From NCBI RefSeq assembly GCF_000685095.1, contig NZ_BAYE01000003.1, positions 310,001-374,000 of the forward strand: 64,000 nucleotides of DNA, given 5' to 3'. The notes under the pieces were generated by a model. The model was given only the letters and a program-made list of their open reading frames with translations, ran no database searches and had not been told where the DNA came from. How positions within the stretch are numbered: position 1 is the stretch's first letter; the number at the start of each line of letters is the position of its first letter. The position numbers were made by a program, and so were the translations under genes. The DNA comes from Paraburkholderia caledonica NBRC 102488 (GTDB lineage: Bacteria; Pseudomonadota; Gammaproteobacteria; Burkholderiales; Burkholderiaceae). Shown here piece after piece: positions 33,782 to 44,629 of the stretch.

Positions 33782-34824
33782 GTGCGGCGGCGTCAACGCG
33801 GCGGTTGCGTCTCGGCGTGGTCGGCCTCGGGCGGCTCGGCAAACGTCACGCTGAGAACCTTGCGTATCGCGTGCCGGGCGCTGAACTGGTTGCTGCTTGC
33901 AGCCCGCTCGAAGAAGAGCGGGCGTGGGCGGGCGACGCTTTGCCGTCGCCGCGCCTTTACGATGACTACGCGCGGCTGCTGGACGACAAAGACGTGGACG
34001 CCGTGTGGCTCGTTACGCCGTCGTCGCTGCACGCGCAGCAGATCGTCGACGCTTTGCAGGCCGGTAAGCACGTGTTCTGCGAAAAGCCTTTGTCGCTCGA
34101 TCTGGCCGAGTGTGAGCGCGTGCTGCACGAGGCTGCGCAGTACCCGCATCTACAGGCGACGATTGGCTTCATGCGGCGTTTCGATCCCAGCTACAAGGAC
34201 GCCTTCGACAAAATCGAAGCGGGCGCGATCGGGCGGCCGTTCCTTGTGCGCTCGCAAACCACCGACAAGGACGATACCGACGGCTTCTTCGTGCGCTTCG
34301 CGGCAACTTCCGGCGGCATTTTCCTCGACTGCACGGTGCACGACATCGACGTCGCGCGCTGGCTGCTTGGAAAGCCGCGCGCAAAGCGCGTGTTCGCGGC
34401 CGGCGCCGTCGCGTTGCACGAAGGCCTGCGTGAATTCGGCGATGTGGATAACGGCGTGGCGATCTGCGAATTCGAGGACGGCAAGCTCGCCATGTTCTAT
34501 GCGTCGCGGACCCAGGCACACGGCAACGACACGCACAGCGAGGTGATCGGCACGGCAGGCGGACTGACCATTGGCCATAATCCGCGCGCTAACCGCGTCG
34601 AGATATACGACGCGACGGGCATTCGCAACGAGTGCACGCGGAGCTTCTTCGATCGCTTCGAAGAAGCGTTTCTGCACGAGGCACGCGCGTTCGTGGCGTC
34701 GGTGCAGGGCGGGGCGGGATCGACCGTGCAAGCGGGCGCGACGCTCGCCGACGCGCTGGAAGCGACCCGCATCGGCAATGCGCTGCGGCAGTCGCTGCAA
34801 AGCGGGCAGGCAGTGACGCTGTAG
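33778..34824 (+). CDS. Second GFO/IDH/MocA oxidoreductase, inositol-type
   Basis: The product has 348 residues. LGVVGLGRLGKRHAENLAY is the NAD(P)-binding motif, FCEKPLSLDL the EKP motif, and GGIFLDCTVHDIDVARW the catalytic His region. It is related to the preceding IolG. It differs where IolG has a Lys: GIFLDC in place of GIFKDM. That makes a different substrate likely, perhaps scyllo-inositol or an inosose, but this is inference from position. It starts at an ATGA overlap with iolG and closes the plus-strand unit of the inositol locus. Confidence 0.85.
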   Translation: MSAAASTRRLRLGVVGLGRLGKRHAENLAYRVPGAELVAACSPLEEERAWAGDALPSPRLYDDYARLLDDKDVDAVWLVTPSSLHAQQIVDALQAGKHVFCEKPLSLDLAECERVLHEAAQYPHLQATIGFMRRFDPSYKDAFDKIEAGAIGRPFLVRSQTTDKDDTDGFFVRFAATSGGIFLDCTVHDIDVARWLLGKPRAKRVFAAGAVALHEGLREFGDVDNGVAICEFEDGKLAMFYASRTQAHGNDTHSEVIGTAGGLTIGHNPRANRVEIYDATGIRNECTRSFFDRFEEAFLHEARAFVASVQGGAGSTVQAGATLADALEATRIGNALRQSLQSGQAVTL

Positions 34825-34950
34825 CGTCGATATGGCTGGTTGGGCCGCGAGGTGCACGGTGCCTGCGCCGGCAAGGCGGCGAAGGCTGCGGTAGAATTTG
34901 ACCCTCTGTCCGGCGTCACGAACGACGCCTTGTCCCGAAGGTCATCGTCG

Positions 34951-35184
34951 ATGCAAATTCAGATTCACAAGGAAGTCGATGCGCGCGGGCTGATGTGCCC
35001 GCTGCCCATTTTGCGCGCCAAGAAGGCGCTCGCCGATATGGAAAGCGGTCAAATCCTCAAGGTGCTCGCCACCGATCCCGGCTCGCAGCGCGATTTCGCC
35101 GCGTTCGCGAAGCAGACCGGCAATGAAATCGTCGAGAGTTCGGCGCACGACAAGGTCTTTACGTTTCTGATGAAGCGCCGCTGA
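34951..35184 (+). CDS. TusA/SirA-family sulfurtransferase-like protein
   Basis: The product has 77 residues. DARGLMCPLPILRAKKAL contains the CPxP motif with the sulfur-carrying Cys (residue 15) at the start of the first helix. MESGQILKVLATDPGSQRDF matches the second strand and helix of the TusA fold. TusA relays sulfur for tRNA 2-thiouridine and other pathways. Family members also act in sulfur oxidation, so the partner cannot be fixed here. The ATG at 34951 gives the family's normal length. A TAGAAT box (34892-34897) lies upstream and an intrinsic terminator downstream. Confidence 0.9.
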   Translation: MQIQIHKEVDARGLMCPLPILRAKKALADMESGQILKVLATDPGSQRDFAAFAKQTGNEIVESSAHDKVFTFLMKRR

Positions 35185-35215
35185 AGCGCACACATTCAGA
35201 CGCACGCTCCAATAC

Positions 35216-35257
35216 AAAAGGCGCTGCGCCCGCGAAAGCGGGGCACAGCGCCTTTTT
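35216..35257. terminator. Bidirectional rho-independent terminator
   Basis: AAAAGGCGCTG pairs with CAGCGCCTTTT around a GC-rich inner loop that pairs in part. Five T's follow on the plus strand and A's precede, so it can stop both the tusA-like gene and the converging galU gene. Confidence 0.85.
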
Positions 35258-35302
35258 GACTTTTTGGGAGATGCCTCGCGATTCGAGGCATCTCGCAGAG
35301 GC

Positions 35303-36184
35303 TTAGCCTTCGAGAACCGGCGAACGGGTACGCAGATATTCGTCGAAATCCGCGGCCACTTCGGGGTGGCGCAGCGCGAACTCGACCGTTGCCTTCAGAT
35401 AACCGAGCTTGCTGCCGCAGTCGAAACGCGTGCCATGGTACTTGTACGCGAGAACCTGTTCGTCGGCGAGCAACGACTGGATCGCGTCCGTGAGCTGCAG
35501 TTCGCCGCCGGCGCCCGGCTTGATCGAGCGGATGTGGTCGAAAATACGCGGTTTGAGCACGTAGCGGCCCACCACGCCGAGATTGGACGGTGCGACGCTC
35601 GGTTCTGGCTTTTCGACGATGCCCGACATCTTGATGATCGAGTCTTCCCATTCCTTGCCGTCGACAATACCGTACGACTTGGTTTCCTGCGCCGGGATCT
35701 CTTCGACGCCGATTACCGAGCTGTGATAGTGGTCGAACACCTCGATCATTTGCGTCATGACAGGCGGCGTGCCGTACAGCAAGTCGTCAGCCAGAATCAC
35801 GGCGAACGGGTTGTCGCCCACCAGCTTCTCCGCGCACAGCACGGCGTGACCGAGGCCGAGCGCTTCGGGCTGACGCACGTAGAAGCAGTCCACATGGCTC
35901 GGCTTGATGCTGCGCACGAGTTCGAGGAGCTTGTCCTTGCCGCGCGCTTCCAGCTCGGCCTCGATTTCATACGATTTATCGAAGTGATCTTCAATCGCCC
36001 GTTTGCTGCGGCCCGTGACGAAGATCATTTCGGTGATGCCGGCCGCCATGGCTTCTTCCACCGCGTACTGAATCAGCGGCTTGTCGACGATCGGCAGCAT
36101 TTCCTTCGGGCTTGCCTTCGTGGCAGGGAGGAACCGGGTGCCAAGACCTGCTACCGGAAATACTGCCTTTGTAACTTTTAGCAT
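35303..36184 (-). CDS. galU: UTP-glucose-1-phosphate uridylyltransferase
   Basis: The product has 293 residues and makes UDP-glucose from UTP and glucose-1-phosphate, a precursor for envelope sugars, exopolysaccharide and trehalose. GLGTRFLPATKASPKEML is the nucleotide-binding loop; VILADDLLYG carries the metal-binding Asp, and GVVGRYVLKPRIF and GELQLTDAI match GalU. The length is normal. It is read in the same direction as valS, 70 bases downstream of it, and ends at a bidirectional terminator. Confidence 0.96.
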   Translation of the reverse strand: MLKVTKAVFPVAGLGTRFLPATKASPKEMLPIVDKPLIQYAVEEAMAAGITEMIFVTGRSKRAIEDHFDKSYEIEAELEARGKDKLLELVRSIKPSHVDCFYVRQPEALGLGHAVLCAEKLVGDNPFAVILADDLLYGTPPVMTQMIEVFDHYHSSVIGVEEIPAQETKSYGIVDGKEWEDSIIKMSGIVEKPEPSVAPSNLGVVGRYVLKPRIFDHIRSIKPGAGGELQLTDAIQSLLADEQVLAYKYHGTRFDCGSKLGYLKATVEFALRHPEVAADFDEYLRTRSPVLEG

Positions 36185-36254
36185 GTGATTACCCTGAGTC
36201 CTCTGGTTTAGCTATCTGTCCGTGCCCGCCGCACGGGCGGGCGTGGAGCGTCGA

Positions 36255-39134
36255 TCAGGCCGGCAAGCGCGCGAGCTGCGCTTTCAGCTTGCCGACAGTC
36301 GCTTCGAATTCCGCCAGCCTTTTCTGCTCCTGCTCGACGACTGCGGGCGGCGCCTTGGCGACAAAACTTTCGTTCTGCAGTTTAGCGTTGCACTTGACGA
36401 CTTCCGTGCTCAACCGCGCAATCTCTTTCGACAACCGCTCGCGCTCGACCGCGACGTCGATTTCCACCTTCAGCACGAGCTTGTCACTGCCTACAATAGC
36501 AATTGGCGCGCCATCTGCTTGCGCGTCGAGCGCGGCTTCGTCGGCAATGATCTGCACTTCCGACAAACGGGCCAATGCCTGGGCGTACGGAGCGAAGGTG
36601 CGCAGACGCTCCGCGTTGCCGGTAGCGAGCAACGGCACCTTGACCGCCGGCGACAGATTCATTTCGCCGCGCAGATTCCGGCACGCATCGATCACTGCTT
36701 TCAGGTCGGCCGCCCATTGCTCCGCGTCTTCGTCGAGCTTCGACATCTCGGCAACGGGGTACGGCTGCACCATGATGGACGCTTCGCCCTCGGCCTTGCC
36801 CGCGGGATAACGCCCGGCCAACGGCGCAACTTTTTGCCACAACGCCTCGGTGATGAACGGAATCACCGGGTGCGCGAGGCGCAACACCGTCTCGAGCACG
36901 CGCAGCAGGGTGCGCCGTGTGGCGCGCTGCTGGTTCGGCTGACCCGTCTGGATCTGAACCTTGGCGAGTTCGAGATACCAGTCACAGTATTCGTCCCAAA
37001 CGAACTTGTATAGGGCGTTGGCCACATTGTCGAAGCGATAGTCGGCGAAACCCCTGGCGATCTCGGTTTCCACGCGCTGCAGGCGGGACACGATCCAGCG
37101 ATCCGCCGACGAGAAGTTCAGGTGACCGTCCGGACCGCACTCGCCGCACTGTTCCGGCTTGCCGAAACCGCAATCGTGACCTTCGCAATTCATCAGCACG
37201 AAGCGGGTGGCGTTCCACAGCTTGTTGCAGAAATTGCGGTAGCCCTCGCAGCGTGCGAGATCGAAGTTGACGTTGCGCCCGAGCGTGGCCATAGACGCCA
37301 TCGTGAAGCGCAGCGCGTCGGTGCCGAACGCGGGAATGCCGTCGGGAAATTCCTTGCGGGTTTTCTTTTCGATCGACGCGGCCTGCTTCGGGTTCATGAG
37401 GCCGGTGGTCCGTTTGGCGACGAGGGCGTCAAGGCCGATGCCGTCGACGATATCGATCGGATCGAGCGTATTGCCCTTGCTCTTCGACATTTTCTGGCCT
37501 TCGGCGTCGCGCACGAGACCGTGCACGTAGACCGTGTCGAATGGCACCTTGCCCGTGAAGTGCGTGGTCATCATGACCATGCGCGCGACCCAGAAGAAGA
37601 TGATGTCGAAGCCCGTAACCAGCACCGACGACGGCAGAAAGTGCTTCAGTTCCTGCGTTTCGTTCGGCCAACCGAGCGACGAGAACGGCACGAGCGCGGA
37701 CGAAAACCACGTGTCGAGCACGTCTTCGTCGCGTTTGAGCGGGCCCGCGTAGCCGGCTTCTGCCGCTTTTGCGCGCGCGCCTTCCTCGGTCTTCGCGACG
37801 AAAATCTCGCCATTTTCGCCGTACCATGCTGGAATCTGATGACCCCACCAGAGCTGGCGCGAGATGCACCAGTCCTGGATGTTCTCGAGCCACTGGTAGT
37901 ACGTGGTGGTCCAGTTCTCCGGCACGAATCGGATTTCGCCGTTGCGAACGACGTCGAGCGCGGTTTCGGCGATCGATTTGCCCGGATTGAACGTGCCTTC
38001 AGGCGCCGGTTTGCTCATCGCGACGAACCACTGGTCGGTCAGCATCGGCTCGATTACGACGCCGGTGCGGTCGCCGCGCGGCACCATCAGCTTGTGCGGC
38101 TTGACCGATTCGAGCGCGCCGAGCGCTTCGAGGTCGGCGACGACCTGCTTGCGGGCTTCGAAACGGTCGAGGCCACGGTATTTTTCCGGCGCGTTGTCGT
38201 TGATCTTCGCGTCGAGCGTGAGGATCTCGATTTGCGGCAGCTTGTGGCGCAGGCCGACCTGATAGTCGTTGAAGTCGTGCGCGGGCGTGACCTTGACAAC
38301 GCCCGTGCCGAATTCGCGGTCAACGTAGTCGTCGGTGATGATCGGCACTTCGCGGCCCGACAGCGGCAGCGTGACGGTCTTGCCGATCAGATGCGCGTAG
38401 CGCTCGTCTTCCGGATGGACCATCACCGCGGTGTCGCCGAGCATGGTTTCGGGCCGCGTGGTCGCGACCGTCAGATGGCCGGAGCCGTCGGTGAGCGGAT
38501 ACTGGATGTGCCACAGGTGGCCGTTTTCTTCTTCGCTGACCACTTCGAGATCGGAAACGGCGGTGAGCAGCACCGGGTCCCAGTTGACGAGGCGTTTGCC
38601 GCGATAGATCAGGCCCTGTTCATAAAGGCGCACGAACACGTCGCGCACGGCGGCCGACATCTTGTCGTCCATCGTGAAGTATTCGCGCGACCAGTCGATC
38701 GACGCGCCGAGGCGGCGCACCTGGTTCGTGATGGTCGAGCCGGATTCCTGCTTCCATTCCCAGACGCGTTCGACGAATTTTTCGCGCCCGAGATCGTGGC
38801 GCGACACGCCTTTCGCGTCCAGTTGCCGTTCGACGACAATCTGCGTGGCGATACCCGCGTGGTCGGTGCCCGGCACCCACAGCGTGTTGTCGCCGAGCAT
38901 GCGGTGATAGCGGGCGAGGCCGTCCATGATGGTCTGGTTGAACGCGTGGCCCATGTGAAGGGTGCCCGTGACGTTCGGCGGCGGCAACTGGATCGAGAAG
39001 TCTTTCCTGTTCCCGTCGAACGAGGGCGCCGCGTAGGCGCGCTTTTCCCATTCGGGGCCCCAGTGGGCTTCGATAGTGTGCGGCTCGAAGCTTTTGGCAA
39101 GGGTAGAGGAGGTGTCGCTCGGGGTGTCGCTCAT
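36255..39134 (-). CDS. valS: Valyl-tRNA synthetase
   Basis: The product has 959 residues and is a class Ia synthetase. [21 protein letters not shown] carries the HIGH-type motif, and MSKSKGN the KMSKS loop. The CP1 editing domain lies between them (about residues 190-390, with [19 protein letters not shown]). The anticodon-binding domain and the C-terminal coiled coil ([19 protein letters not shown]) are present. The ATG at 39134 is chosen because [17 protein letters not shown] follows soon after; the longer frame to 39581 crosses the uvrD promoter. It is divergent from uvrD. Confidence 0.97.
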   Translation of the reverse strand: MSDTPSDTSSTLAKSFEPHTIEAHWGPEWEKRAYAAPSFDGNRKDFSIQLPPPNVTGTLHMGHAFNQTIMDGLARYHRMLGDNTLWVPGTDHAGIATQIVVERQLDAKGVSRHDLGREKFVERVWEWKQESGSTITNQVRRLGASIDWSREYFTMDDKMSAAVRDVFVRLYEQGLIYRGKRLVNWDPVLLTAVSDLEVVSEEENGHLWHIQYPLTDGSGHLTVATTRPETMLGDTAVMVHPEDERYAHLIGKTVTLPLSGREVPIITDDYVDREFGTGVVKVTPAHDFNDYQVGLRHKLPQIEILTLDAKINDNAPEKYRGLDRFEARKQVVADLEALGALESVKPHKLMVPRGDRTGVVIEPMLTDQWFVAMSKPAPEGTFNPGKSIAETALDVVRNGEIRFVPENWTTTYYQWLENIQDWCISRQLWWGHQIPAWYGENGEIFVAKTEEGARAKAAEAGYAGPLKRDEDVLDTWFSSALVPFSSLGWPNETQELKHFLPSSVLVTGFDIIFFWVARMVMMTTHFTGKVPFDTVYVHGLVRDAEGQKMSKSKGNTLDPIDIVDGIGLDALVAKRTTGLMNPKQAASIEKKTRKEFPDGIPAFGTDALRFTMASMATLGRNVNFDLARCEGYRNFCNKLWNATRFVLMNCEGHDCGFGKPEQCGECGPDGHLNFSSADRWIVSRLQRVETEIARGFADYRFDNVANALYKFVWDEYCDWYLELAKVQIQTGQPNQQRATRRTLLRVLETVLRLAHPVIPFITEALWQKVAPLAGRYPAGKAEGEASIMVQPYPVAEMSKLDEDAEQWAADLKAVIDACRNLRGEMNLSPAVKVPLLATGNAERLRTFAPYAQALARLSEVQIIADEAALDAQADGAPIAIVGSDKLVLKVEIDVAVERERLSKEIARLSTEVVKCNAKLQNESFVAKAPPAVVEQEQKRLAEFEATVGKLKAQLARLPA

Positions 39135-39286
39135 GGGTCGATCGGCTGGTAAATGCGGAGAATGTTCGATTATAAAGGGCGCCGGGGCGCGGCTCTGGTT
39201 TTGGGGTTTTTGCTTTTGAGGATTCGAACCTGCGAGAACGGAACGCCCCGCCCGCCGGGCAAAAAAAGCAAGCCCGCGCCGGGGCA

Positions 39287-39292
39287 TATAAT
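39287..39292 (+). promoter_or_regulatory. Possible -10 element for uvrD
   Basis: A perfect TATAAT lies 30 bases before the uvrD start, which would give a leader of about 20 bases. No good -35 is present. Confidence 0.4.
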
Positions 39293-39321
39293 GACGAACA
39301 CCCCGCCGTCCCTCCGAAAAA

Positions 39322-41685
39322 ATGCCCGATCTGCTAGCCAATCTCAACCCCGAACAACACGCCGCCGTCACGCTCCCCAACGAGCCCGCGCTCATTCTCG
39401 CCGGCGCGGGCAGCGGCAAAACCCGCGTGCTCATCACGCGCATCGCGTGGCTCATCCAGCACGGGCTTGCGTCGCCCGCCACCATTCTGGCCGTGACCTT
39501 CACCAACAAGGCCGCGCGCGAAATGATGTCGCGCCTGTCGGCGCTTTTGCCCATCGACACGCGCGGCATGTGGATCGGCACCTTTCACGGCCTGTGCAAC
39601 CGCATGCTGCGCGCGCATCATCGCGACGCCGGCCTGCCCGCCACCTTCCAGATTCTCGACACCGCCGACCAGTTGTCCGCGATCAAGCGTCTGATGAAGG
39701 GCCTGAACATCGACGACGAAAAATACCCGGCAAAGAACCTCCAGTACTTCATCAACAACGCGAAGGAACAAGGACTGCGCCCGAAAGACGTCGACGCCAC
39801 CGACAATTTCAACCGCAAATTCGTCGAACTGTACGAAGCGTATGACCAGCAGTGTCAGCGCGAAGGCGTCGTCGACTTTCCGGAACTGCTGTTGCGCTGC
39901 TATGAACTGCTCGCGCACAATCCGCCGCTGCGCGCGCACTATCAGGCGCGCTTCAAACACATCCTCGTCGACGAGTTTCAGGACACGAACAAGCTGCAAT
40001 ACGCGTGGCTGAAGCTGCTCGCGGGCCAGACCAATTCGATCTTCGCGGTCGGCGACGACGACCAGTCGATCTACGCGTTCCGCGGCGCCAACGTCGGCAA
40101 CATGCGCGACTTCGAGCACGAGTTCAATGTCCGGCACCTGATCAAGCTCGAACAGAATTACCGCTCGCACGGTCATATTCTCGACGCGGCCAATCAGTTG
40201 ATCGCGAACAATTCGCGGCGTCTCGGCAAGAATCTGCGCACCGACGCCGGTCATGGTGAACCGGTCCGTGTTTATGAATCCGCGACGGATTCGCAGGAAG
40301 CCGGCTGGATCGTCGAGGAGATCAAGGCGCTGATCAGCACCGGCACGTCGCGCAGCGAAATCGCGATTCTCTACCGCAGCAATGCGCAGTCGCGCACGAT
40401 CGAGCACACGCTCGTCAATGCGGGCATCGCGTATCGCGTGTATGGCGGCTTGCGCTTTTTCGAGCGTCAGGAAGTCAAGCACGCGCTCGCGTATCTGCGT
40501 CTGATCGACAATCCGAACGACGACACAGCGTTCGCGCGCGTCGTCAATTTCCCCACGCGCGGCATCGGCGCGCGCTCGATCGAACAACTCGCGGACGCGG
40601 CGCGACTGTATAACTGCTCGATGGCCGCGGCGATCCCGTATGTCGCCGGCAAGGCGGGCTCCAGTCTTGCGAGCTTCGCGAACCTGATCGGCAAGATGCG
40701 CGCGGAAACGCAGCAGATGAGCTTGCCGGAGACCGTCGAGTACGTCGTCCGTGCAAGCGGTCTCGCGGACTTCTATCAGAACGAGCGCGAAGGTCAGGAC
40801 CGGCTCGAGAACTTGCAGGAACTCGTCAACGCGGCCGCCGCGTTCGTCAGCGAAGAGGGCTACGGCATGGACACGCCCGCGCGCTCCATTCCGCTGCGTC
40901 CGGGAGCCACCGCCGCGCCCGAACTGGCAGTCGCGACCGACGACCCGAACACCGTAGTGCTCGACGCGCCCGGCATCGCCGACCCCGCGCAAAACCCGGA
41001 CACGATGACGCCGCTCGCCGGCTTTCTGTCGCACGCGTCGCTCGAAGCGGGCGACAACCAGGCGCAAGCCGGCCAGGAAGCCGTGCAACTCATGACGGTG
41101 CACGCGGCCAAGGGCCTCGAATTCACGGCCGTGTTCATCACGGGTCTCGAAGAGGGGCTGTTTCCGCATGAGAACAGCGCAATGGAGTCGGACGGGCTCG
41201 AGGAAGAACGCCGGCTGATGTACGTGGCCATCACGCGCGCGAAGGAGCGTCTGTACTTGTCGTTCGCGCAAAGCCGGATGCTGCACGGCCAGACACGCTA
41301 CAACATTCGCTCGCGTTTCTTCGACGAATTGCCGCAGGAGACGCTCAAGTGGCTCACGCCGAAAGTCGAGGCAGGCGCGCGCTGGGGCGGCCGCTCGGAC
41401 AATGCGGGTTATGGGCGAGACTGGTTCGCCCGGCCCGACCGCCAGCAGGGCTACGGCGGCGGGGCGTCCACGGCAGCCGCGCCGTTGCCGGCGTTCGCTA
41501 ACGAGCAGCGCGCAGCGGAGGCGGGCTTCCGCGTCGGCCAGCAGGTGTTTCACACCAAGTTCGGCGAAGGCACGATCACTGCGTTGGAAGGCGGCGGGGC
41601 CGACGCGAAGGCGCAAGTCAAGTTCAAGCGCCACGGCGAGAAGTGGCTCGCGCTCGCGGTCGCGAAACTGCAGGCGGTCGAATGA
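39322..41685 (+). CDS. uvrD: DNA helicase II (UvrD/Rep superfamily 1)
   Basis: The product has 787 residues and is a 3'-5' DNA helicase used in nucleotide excision and mismatch repair. Walker A is [11 protein letters not shown] near residue 28. Later motifs are visible in order: [68 protein letters not shown] and [12 protein letters not shown]. The C-terminal region with [20 protein letters not shown] is the UvrD/PcrA tudor-like tail. It overlaps the nucleosidase gene by four bases. Confidence 0.95.
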   Translation: MPDLLANLNPEQHAAVTLPNEPALILAGAGSGKTRVLITRIAWLIQHGLASPATILAVTFTNKAAREMMSRLSALLPIDTRGMWIGTFHGLCNRMLRAHHRDAGLPATFQILDTADQLSAIKRLMKGLNIDDEKYPAKNLQYFINNAKEQGLRPKDVDATDNFNRKFVELYEAYDQQCQREGVVDFPELLLRCYELLAHNPPLRAHYQARFKHILVDEFQDTNKLQYAWLKLLAGQTNSIFAVGDDDQSIYAFRGANVGNMRDFEHEFNVRHLIKLEQNYRSHGHILDAANQLIANNSRRLGKNLRTDAGHGEPVRVYESATDSQEAGWIVEEIKALISTGTSRSEIAILYRSNAQSRTIEHTLVNAGIAYRVYGGLRFFERQEVKHALAYLRLIDNPNDDTAFARVVNFPTRGIGARSIEQLADAARLYNCSMAAAIPYVAGKAGSSLASFANLIGKMRAETQQMSLPETVEYVVRASGLADFYQNEREGQDRLENLQELVNAAAAFVSEEGYGMDTPARSIPLRPGATAAPELAVATDDPNTVVLDAPGIADPAQNPDTMTPLAGFLSHASLEAGDNQAQAGQEAVQLMTVHAAKGLEFTAVFITGLEEGLFPHENSAMESDGLEEERRLMYVAITRAKERLYLSFAQSRMLHGQTRYNIRSRFFDELPQETLKWLTPKVEAGARWGGRSDNAGYGRDWFARPDRQQGYGGGASTAAAPLPAFANEQRAAEAGFRVGQQVFHTKFGEGTITALEGGGADAKAQVKFKRHGEKWLALAVAKLQAVE

Positions 41686-42491
41686 GCGCCGCAAGCCAAG
41701 GCCATGACGCAGCGCTGGCCGCATCGTCGTCGAAGAGACCGCTCGGCATCCTCGCGGCTTTGCCGCAAGAACTCGGCGACCTGATCGATGCGATGCGCGC
41801 GGAATCCGGCGTGCGCACCGTCACGCACGGCCGGCGCGACTATCACGTCGGCACCGTCCATGGCGCGCCGTGCGTCGTAACGCTCGCGCGCGTCGGCAAG
41901 GTCGCGGCGGCGGCAACGGTCAGCGCATTGATCCATGCATTCGACGTCGAGGCTGTCGTGTTCACTGGCGTCGCCGGCGGTGTGGGCGCGGAGGTGCGAG
42001 TTGGCGACATCGTCGTCGCCAATGCGTTGTTGCAACACGATCTGGACGCGTCGCCGCTCTTTCCGCGTTTCGAAGTGCCGTTGCTAGGCATGTCGCGCTT
42101 TGCCGCCGACGCCACGTTGGCCGCGCAGCTCGCCGCTGCGTGTGAGCGTTTTGTCTCGGAGGAAGGCGCTGCGTCGGCGGCGCGTTTCGGCACGATGCGG
42201 CCGCGCGTGCATCGCGGGCTGATTATCAGCGGCGATCAGTTCGTGGCGAGCGCGGCGGGCGTCAAGGCTCTGCGCGAGGCGTTGCCGGACGCGCTTGCCG
42301 TCGAGATGGAAGGCGCGGCGATCGCGCAGGTCTGTCACGAATACGGTGTGCCGTGCGCAGTTGTGCGCACTATCTCCGATACCGCTGACGATCACGCGCC
42401 GGCGTCGTTCGTCTCGTTTCTCACCGAGATCGCGAGCGCTTATTCAAACGCGATCCTCGCGCGCTTTCTGCTAGCGCGCAGCGCGGGTTGA
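41682..42491 (+). CDS. 5'-methylthioadenosine/S-adenosylhomocysteine nucleosidase family protein
   Basis: The product has 269 residues of the PNP/UDP phosphorylase fold. PLGILAALPQELGDLIDAM is the MtnN N-terminus, VVFTGVAGGVGAEVRVGDIVVA the second motif and ALAVEMEGAAIAQVCHEYGVPCAVVRTISD the substrate-binding Glu-Met-Glu segment with the catalytic Asp. MtnN cleaves adenine from MTA and SAH in methionine salvage and autoinducer-2 pathways. It is longer than E. coli MtnN (about 232), mostly because of an N-terminal tail and an insert around residue 150. The ATG overlaps the uvrD stop. Confidence 0.88.
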   Translation: MSAASQGHDAALAASSSKRPLGILAALPQELGDLIDAMRAESGVRTVTHGRRDYHVGTVHGAPCVVTLARVGKVAAAATVSALIHAFDVEAVVFTGVAGGVGAEVRVGDIVVANALLQHDLDASPLFPRFEVPLLGMSRFAADATLAAQLAAACERFVSEEGAASAARFGTMRPRVHRGLIISGDQFVASAAGVKALREALPDALAVEMEGAAIAQVCHEYGVPCAVVRTISDTADDHAPASFVSFLTEIASAYSNAILARFLLARSAG

Positions 42492-42520
42492 GTCGAAGCG
42501 GGCCGACAGAAACCTGGTTT

Positions 42521-44428
42521 TCACCCGTTGCGCGCCGACTCGCCCAGCCCCTCGCGCACCTGCTGCAACGCGGCCGGGTCTTCGATAGTCGGCAGTTCGC
42601 CCGGCTCGCGCCCTTCTGCGAGTGCGGCGATAGCCCGACGCAGCAACTTGCCCGAGCGCGTCTTCGGCAGCATCGAAACGATCACGACGCGCGACGGCCG
42701 CGCAATCGCGCCGAGTTGCCGGTCGACCGTCGCCGTGAGTTCGCCTTCCAGCTTCGTGCGCGCGTCGGCATCTGCGTAAGCCTGTGCGTCGCGCAGCACG
42801 ACGAAAGCCATCGCCGCCTGACCCTTCAACGGGTCGGCGACGCCGACCACCGCGACTTCTGCAACGGCCGCGTGACTCGACAACGCTTCCTCGATCTCGC
42901 GCGTGCCGAGCCGGTGCCCCGCGACGTTGATCACGTCGTCGGTGCGGCCGAGGATCGTCACGTAACCGTCTTCGTCCTGAATGCCCCAGTCGAAGGTCGA
43001 ATACACCTGCTGGTCCGGAAAGCTCGACCAGTACGTACTGACAAAGCGCTTGTCGTCCCCCCAGACCGTCGACATGCAGCCCGGCGGCAACGGGTAATTC
43101 AGCGTCAGCACGCCTTTTTCGCCGGGCGGGCACGGCTCGCCCGTCAGCTCATTGCGCAACGTCAGATTGAATCCGGCCGACGGTACACCCGGCGAGCCGA
43201 GCTTGGTCGGCAGCGCTTCGACGCCGCGCGGAATCGCGAGCATCGGCCAGCCGGTTTCCGTTTGCCAGTAGTTGTCGATCACCGGCTTGCCGAGCGCGCC
43301 GGCAATCCATGAGGCGGTTGGTTCGTCGAGCGGCTCGCCGGCAAGGAACAGCGTGCGCAGGCTCGACAGGTCGGCGTTTTCGAGCAGCGCCGGGTCCTGT
43401 TTCTTCAGCACGCGCAGCGCGGTCGGCGCGGTGAACATCAGATTGATCTTGTGCTGTTCGACGAGGCGCCACCAGATGCCGCCGTCGGGGCGGATCGGCG
43501 TGCCTTCGTACATCACCGTGGTCAGCCCCGCGATCAGCGGCGCGTAGACGATATAGCTGTGGCCGACCACCCAGCCGACATCCGACGCGGTGAACATCGT
43601 GTCGCCTGCCTTGCCTTCGAAGATGTATTCCATCGACGCCGCCAGCGCCACCGCGTAGCCGCCCACATCGCGTTGCACGCCTTTGGGCTTGCCGGTCGTA
43701 CCCGACGTGTACAGCACATACGAAGGCTCGCTTGACTCGAGCCATTCGCAGGGCACGTGCGCGTCGAAGAACTGTTCGCGCAGCGGTTCGTAATCGACCA
43801 GATAAGTTGCGTTGAGCCGCTCCGGCGCGAGTTGCCGGTCGATCAGCAGCACGCGCGCCGTCTTGTGTGTTGCGCGCGCGATAGCTTCGTCGACGAGCGG
43901 CGTGTAGTCGATCACCTTGCCGCCGCGCGCGCCGGCGTCGGCGGTCACGATCAGGACCGGCCTGGCGTCGTCGATGCGCGCGGCCAGGTTGGGCGCGGCG
44001 AACCCGCCGAACACGACCGAGTGGATCGCGCCGAGCCGCGCGCAGGCGAGCATTGCGAAGAGCGCTTCGGGGATCATCGGCAGATAGAGCAGCACGACGT
44101 CGCCGCGCTTCACGCCAAGCGAGCGCATGACTGCGGCCATCCGGTTGATTTCGGCATATAGCTCGGTGTACGTGAAACGCCGCTCGATGCCGGTTTCCGT
44201 CGACACATACACCAGCGCATTTTGCTCCGCACGCTCGACGAGGTGCCGGTCCACCGCGTTATGACAGAGGTTCGTGCGCCCGCCGACGAACCACCGCGCG
44301 AACGGCGGATTCGAGCGGTCGAGCACGGTGTCGAACGGCGTTTCCCAATGAATGCGCCGCGCCTCGTCGCGCCAGAATGCCTCGGGGTTCTCGATCGAAC
44401 GGCGGTGGAAGTCGCGGTAGCGGGTCAT
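42521..44428 (-). CDS. prpE: Propionate/acetate-CoA ligase
   Basis: The product has 635 residues and is an ANL-family AMP-forming acyl-CoA synthetase. The P-loop YTSGTTGKPKGV, the NYWQTETGWP motif and the C-terminal STFDWGIQDEDGYVTILGRTDDVIN and MLPKTRSGKLLRR (with the catalytic Lys) are complete. GVQRDVGGYAVAL is more PrpE-like than Acs-like, so propionate is the likelier substrate. The ATG at 44428 follows AAGGATCG on the minus strand. It is not next to other methylcitrate-cycle genes in this window. Confidence 0.9.
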   Translation of the reverse strand: MTRYRDFHRRSIENPEAFWRDEARRIHWETPFDTVLDRSNPPFARWFVGGRTNLCHNAVDRHLVERAEQNALVYVSTETGIERRFTYTELYAEINRMAAVMRSLGVKRGDVVLLYLPMIPEALFAMLACARLGAIHSVVFGGFAAPNLAARIDDARPVLIVTADAGARGGKVIDYTPLVDEAIARATHKTARVLLIDRQLAPERLNATYLVDYEPLREQFFDAHVPCEWLESSEPSYVLYTSGTTGKPKGVQRDVGGYAVALAASMEYIFEGKAGDTMFTASDVGWVVGHSYIVYAPLIAGLTTVMYEGTPIRPDGGIWWRLVEQHKINLMFTAPTALRVLKKQDPALLENADLSSLRTLFLAGEPLDEPTASWIAGALGKPVIDNYWQTETGWPMLAIPRGVEALPTKLGSPGVPSAGFNLTLRNELTGEPCPPGEKGVLTLNYPLPPGCMSTVWGDDKRFVSTYWSSFPDQQVYSTFDWGIQDEDGYVTILGRTDDVINVAGHRLGTREIEEALSSHAAVAEVAVVGVADPLKGQAAMAFVVLRDAQAYADADARTKLEGELTATVDRQLGAIARPSRVVIVSMLPKTRSGKLLRRAIAALAEGREPGELPTIEDPAALQQVREGLGESARNG

Positions 44429-44586
44429 CTGCGGCGATCCTTCGGATGCTGGGTGACGAACAGGTGGAGAGGCCGTGCGCTGCGGCCACGTTGGGCGGCG
44501 CCGGAGCGAGGCGTGTGGCACAAGCATAGAGTACGCGCGGCTCGCCGGACAACGGGGGTTCACCATGAGCGGCGCGCGCAAAAGAA

Positions 44587-44608
44587 AAAGGCGCCGCAGC
44601 GCCTTTTG
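44587..44608. terminator. Bidirectional rho-independent terminator after the Fsr-type MFS gene
   Basis: AAAAGGCGC and GCGCCTTTT form a 9-bp stem with a CGCA loop and T runs on both strands. It lies 20 bases past the stop of the minus-strand MFS gene. Confidence 0.85.
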
Positions 44609-44629
44609 TCATCCGTCGACAGCAGGCTT

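Noticed and set aside
39205..39235. A GATTCGAACC motif that resembles a minus-strand tRNA T arm
   Set aside because: Only three of five T-stem pairs form and no acceptor stem or CCA is found next to it.
39135..39581. N-terminal extension of valS
   Set aside because: It runs back over the uvrD start and has no ValRS similarity.
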